This document shows positions 62,475-64,000 of a DNA stretch of 64,000 nucleotides, piece after piece. Made by a program: the position numbers and the translations under genes. Origin of the DNA: Delftia acidovorans (GTDB lineage Bacteria; Pseudomonadota; Gammaproteobacteria; Burkholderiales; Burkholderiaceae_C); assembly GCA_031286585.1 (NCBI GenBank), contig JAITUC010000032.1, positions 1-64,000 of the forward strand, written 5' to 3'. Every line of letters begins with the position of its first letter. The first letter of the stretch is position 1. The notes under the pieces are model-generated. The model made no database searches. It saw only the letters and a list, made by a program, of their open reading frames with translations, and had not been told where the DNA came from.

Positions 62475-62708
62475 TCAGCGCTCGGCCTTGAGGGAGCCGC
62501 GGATGTTGGTCACCGCCAGGCAGGCCTGCAGCGTCACCAGCGCCCAGGCACCCGTGGACCATCCCCACAGCGCCCACAGCGCATTGCTGAGCATCAGAAT
62601 CCAGAAGCCCACATTGCGCCGCTGCGCAGAACGTGAGCCCACCCACCATGCGCCAAGGATGGAGGCCAGGAAGGCAGGCCACTGAAGCCAGTCGGGAATG
62701 TCGGGCAT
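62475..62708 (-). CDS. small membrane protein of unknown function
   Basis: A 77-residue protein with two or three short hydrophobic helices (WPAFLASILGAWWVG; FWILMLSNALWALWGWSTGAWALVTLQACLAVTNI). The spacing of Gly, Trp and Asn residues recalls small YgjV/PQ-loop-like membrane proteins, but I cannot assign a family firmly. GAGAGAA precedes ATG 62708. It lies between otsB and an iron-permease-like gene on the same strand and may belong to a stress regulon. Confidence 0.6.
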   Translation of the reverse strand: MPDIPDWLQWPAFLASILGAWWVGSRSAQRRNVGFWILMLSNALWALWGWSTGAWALVTLQACLAVTNIRGSLKAER

Positions 62709-62738
62709 GGGGTTTCTCTCTGAAGGAGGGCAGGCGCC

Positions 62739-63260
62739 TCAGTTGCCGGGCCGTGCCGGGTCGTCCTCGTCGATCGAGTGGCATTCCTTGCAGGCTCCGC
62801 TCTCGCGCGCGCGGGCGGCCAGGTTGACGTAGAAGGCCGCCACTTGCTGCAGCTGCTCCTCGTCTAGCCCCTCGATGCCGATCATGCGGTTACTGGCAAT
62901 CTTGTTGGCTGCCAGCAGCTCGTTGAGCTTCAGGTGCAGGGCCACGCTGTCCTTGTTCTGGCTCTGCTGGATGAGGAACACCATCAGAAAGGTCACGATG
63001 GTCGTGCCCGTATTGATGACCAGTTGCCAGTTCTCCGAGAAGTGGAACATCGGGCCTGCCACGGCCCATACGGCCACACAGATCAGGGCCACGCAAAAGG
63101 CGATGGGCGTACCGGCCCAGCGCGTCACCTTGCTGGCGAAATGATCGAAGGCCGACAGCAGGCGCGAATGGTCCGCGTACGAAGCGCTGCTTGTTTCGGG
63201 CATGGAGCCCAGAGCATCGCCCGGGGTCCTGCGGCGTGGTGTTGAACTTGTGGTTTGCAT
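62739..63260 (-). CDS. low-affinity iron permease-family membrane protein
   Basis: A 173-residue protein with two transmembrane helices (about 46-68 and 78-100; TPIAFCVALICVAVWAVAGPMFHFSENWQLVINTGTTIVTFLMVFLIQQSQNKDSVALHLKLNELL), the core of PF04120, named after a yeast permease. In bacteria these are widespread and their transport role is unproven. The C-terminal soluble part ends with a CKEC pair. Start ATG 63260 is tentative; ATG 63203 (MPETSSAS) is possible. Confidence 0.83.
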   Translation of the reverse strand: MQTTSSTPRRRTPGDALGSMPETSSASYADHSRLLSAFDHFASKVTRWAGTPIAFCVALICVAVWAVAGPMFHFSENWQLVINTGTTIVTFLMVFLIQQSQNKDSVALHLKLNELLAANKIASNRMIGIEGLDEEQLQQVAAFYVNLAARARESGACKECHSIDEDDPARPGN

Positions 63261-63289
63261 GGATGGATTCGTTCGGAATGGGACTCGGT

Positions 63290-63604
63290 TCAAGGCTGCC
63301 TGCGCACCAGCTTCTTGCGCTGTTCGGCGTCCAGGCCCGGTGTCTGGCGCATGTCGGTATCCACCTGGCCGGAGGCGATGTCGTCATGGGCCTGGCGCAT
63401 CACGGGGTCGGGCGCATCGCTGGTGGCGTCGGTGCTCTGGTCGCGCTCATGCGGCAGGCGCAGGCCCTGCTCGGGCTCGCCCGATTCGCCGGGCGCATGC
63501 GGCGCCTTGCCCACCTGGCCGGGCAGCTTGGTGCGGCCATCGCCCGATGGCTTGGGCTGCTTTTGTGCAGGCGGCTGGGCAGCGGGGGTGGTCTTGTCTT
63601 TCAT
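63290..63604 (-). CDS. small hydrophilic protein of unknown function
   Basis: A 104-residue, Pro-, Gln- and charge-rich protein with no hydrophobic segment and likely disordered (MKDKTTPAAQPPAQKQPKPSG... KKLVRRQP). AAAGGA precedes ATG 63604. It lies 29 bases upstream of the iron-permease-family gene on the same strand. No family is recognised; similar peptides occur beside stress genes in Comamonadaceae, as far as I recall. Confidence 0.6.
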   Translation of the reverse strand: MKDKTTPAAQPPAQKQPKPSGDGRTKLPGQVGKAPHAPGESGEPEQGLRLPHERDQSTDATSDAPDPVMRQAHDDIASGQVDTDMRQTPGLDAEQRKKLVRRQP

Positions 63605-63945
63605 GGCGTTGTCCTTTCATTCATGGGCGACCGCAGGGTGCGCCTTGACCATGCTCTCCCCGCTTGCGCAGGGCCGTCGTGGGACCACGCCGAAAGCGCA
63701 GGAACGACAAGATGCCCCTGCCGGAACATGGCCGGCAGGCACGCCGATTGCCCTGTGATGTCCCTGCCTGTCGCTCTGCGTATTGCCCTGTGCCGGGGTG
63801 CGAAAAATGGCCACAGGGGACTGGCGCGATGTCCGCAAGGGCAGGGCGCTGCGTTCCTACGGCACATGGCCGCAAGCGCGCACGCCGGACGGCCGCCGCG
63901 GCCATCAGCATAGGAATCACTTTCAACTGCCAAGGAGCACATTCC
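63605..63945. other. divergent intergenic region near the window end
   Basis: About 340 bases with no supported gene. It should contain the promoter of the minus-strand run ending at 62475 and that of the gene starting at 63946. Open frames on both strands here lack ribosome sites. No terminator or dyad stands out. Confidence 0.4.
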
Positions 63946-64000
63946 ATGACGCAATCGAACCCCGCAAACCGTGACCCGCTGTCCGACGCACCCGGCGCGC
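63946..64000 (+). CDS. 5' fragment of a small protein gene, possibly glycine-zipper family
   Basis: ATG 63946, nine bases after AAGGAG (63932-63937), opens MTQSNPANRDPLSDAPGA and runs off the window. This N-terminus resembles bacterial glycine-zipper proteins that begin with RDP-x-x-x-x-PGAHPVGT, so the gene may encode one of these stress-linked membrane proteins, but only 18 residues are visible. Confidence 0.5.
   Translation, partial: MTQSNPANRDPLSDAPGA

Overview
The window is GC-rich, densely packed bacterial chromosome. Gene content and order (rplM-rpsI-erpA; anmK and an M23 peptidase divergent from tyrS; glmU and glmS; FecIR/TonB iron uptake; Bug-family binding protein) point to a betaproteobacterium of the Comamonadaceae. 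Delftia or a close relative is my best guess, from protein style and not from any marker search. I see no rRNA, tRNA, CRISPR array, phage or insertion sequence.

Layout. 1-3.6 kb: ribosomal proteins L13 (cut by the window edge) and S9, a strong hairpin terminator, the Fe-S carrier ErpA, a 14-TM drug/proton antiporter, and a VapC-like/AbrB-like toxin-antitoxin pair. 3.9-9.4 kb: purine catabolism (xdhA, xdhB, AzgA-type purine permease) with no xdhC. 9.5-13.5 kb: cell-wall recycling and remodelling (anmK, M23 peptidase) divergent from tyrS. 13.7-19.4 kb: an aromatic amine dehydrogenase cluster (aauB-E-D-A) extended by two c-type cytochromes, a TorF-like outer-membrane protein, a ribbon-helix-helix protein and a glyoxalase. 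19.4-26.8 kb: LysR regulator, glmU, a sensorless histidine kinase, a MASE2-GGDEF cyclase, an Lrp/AsnC regulator divergent from glmS. 27-28.6 kb: two tandem 51-residue Gln-rich miniproteins and a lipoprotein. 28.7-33 kb: a TetR regulator facing an M24 peptidase/Bug-protein pair with a perfect 20-bp palindrome at its promoter, then a MerR regulator divergent from an NAD-binding epimerase.

33-44.5 kb is an iron-uptake block on the minus strand: two FecI/FecR/TonB-receptor sets, each with a Fur-box-like sequence ahead of the sigma-factor gene; the first set continues into a small exported protein of unknown function and a further TonB receptor. 44.6-47.2 kb is a surface protein of IPT/TIG repeats with an IPTL-CTERM-like tail; three of its repeats are nearly identical 264-bp tandem DNA copies. 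An AraC regulator follows.

48.8-56.7 kb is the most system-like segment: a TetR repressor divergent from eight tightly packed genes (FAD oxidoreductase, DUF1365, cyclopropane-fatty-acid-synthase-like methyltransferase, chalcone-isomerase-like protein, MFS carrier, DUF3833 lipoprotein, SDR, NTF2-like), probably a regulated membrane-lipid modification pathway. Convergent to it, 56.7-60 kb carries four overlapping genes (acyl-CoA-dehydrogenase-like, PIG-L deacetylase, methyltransferase, glycosyltransferase) that look like an undescribed small-molecule or glycolipid pathway, followed upstream by otsB-otsA (trehalose) and small stress-type genes to the window end.
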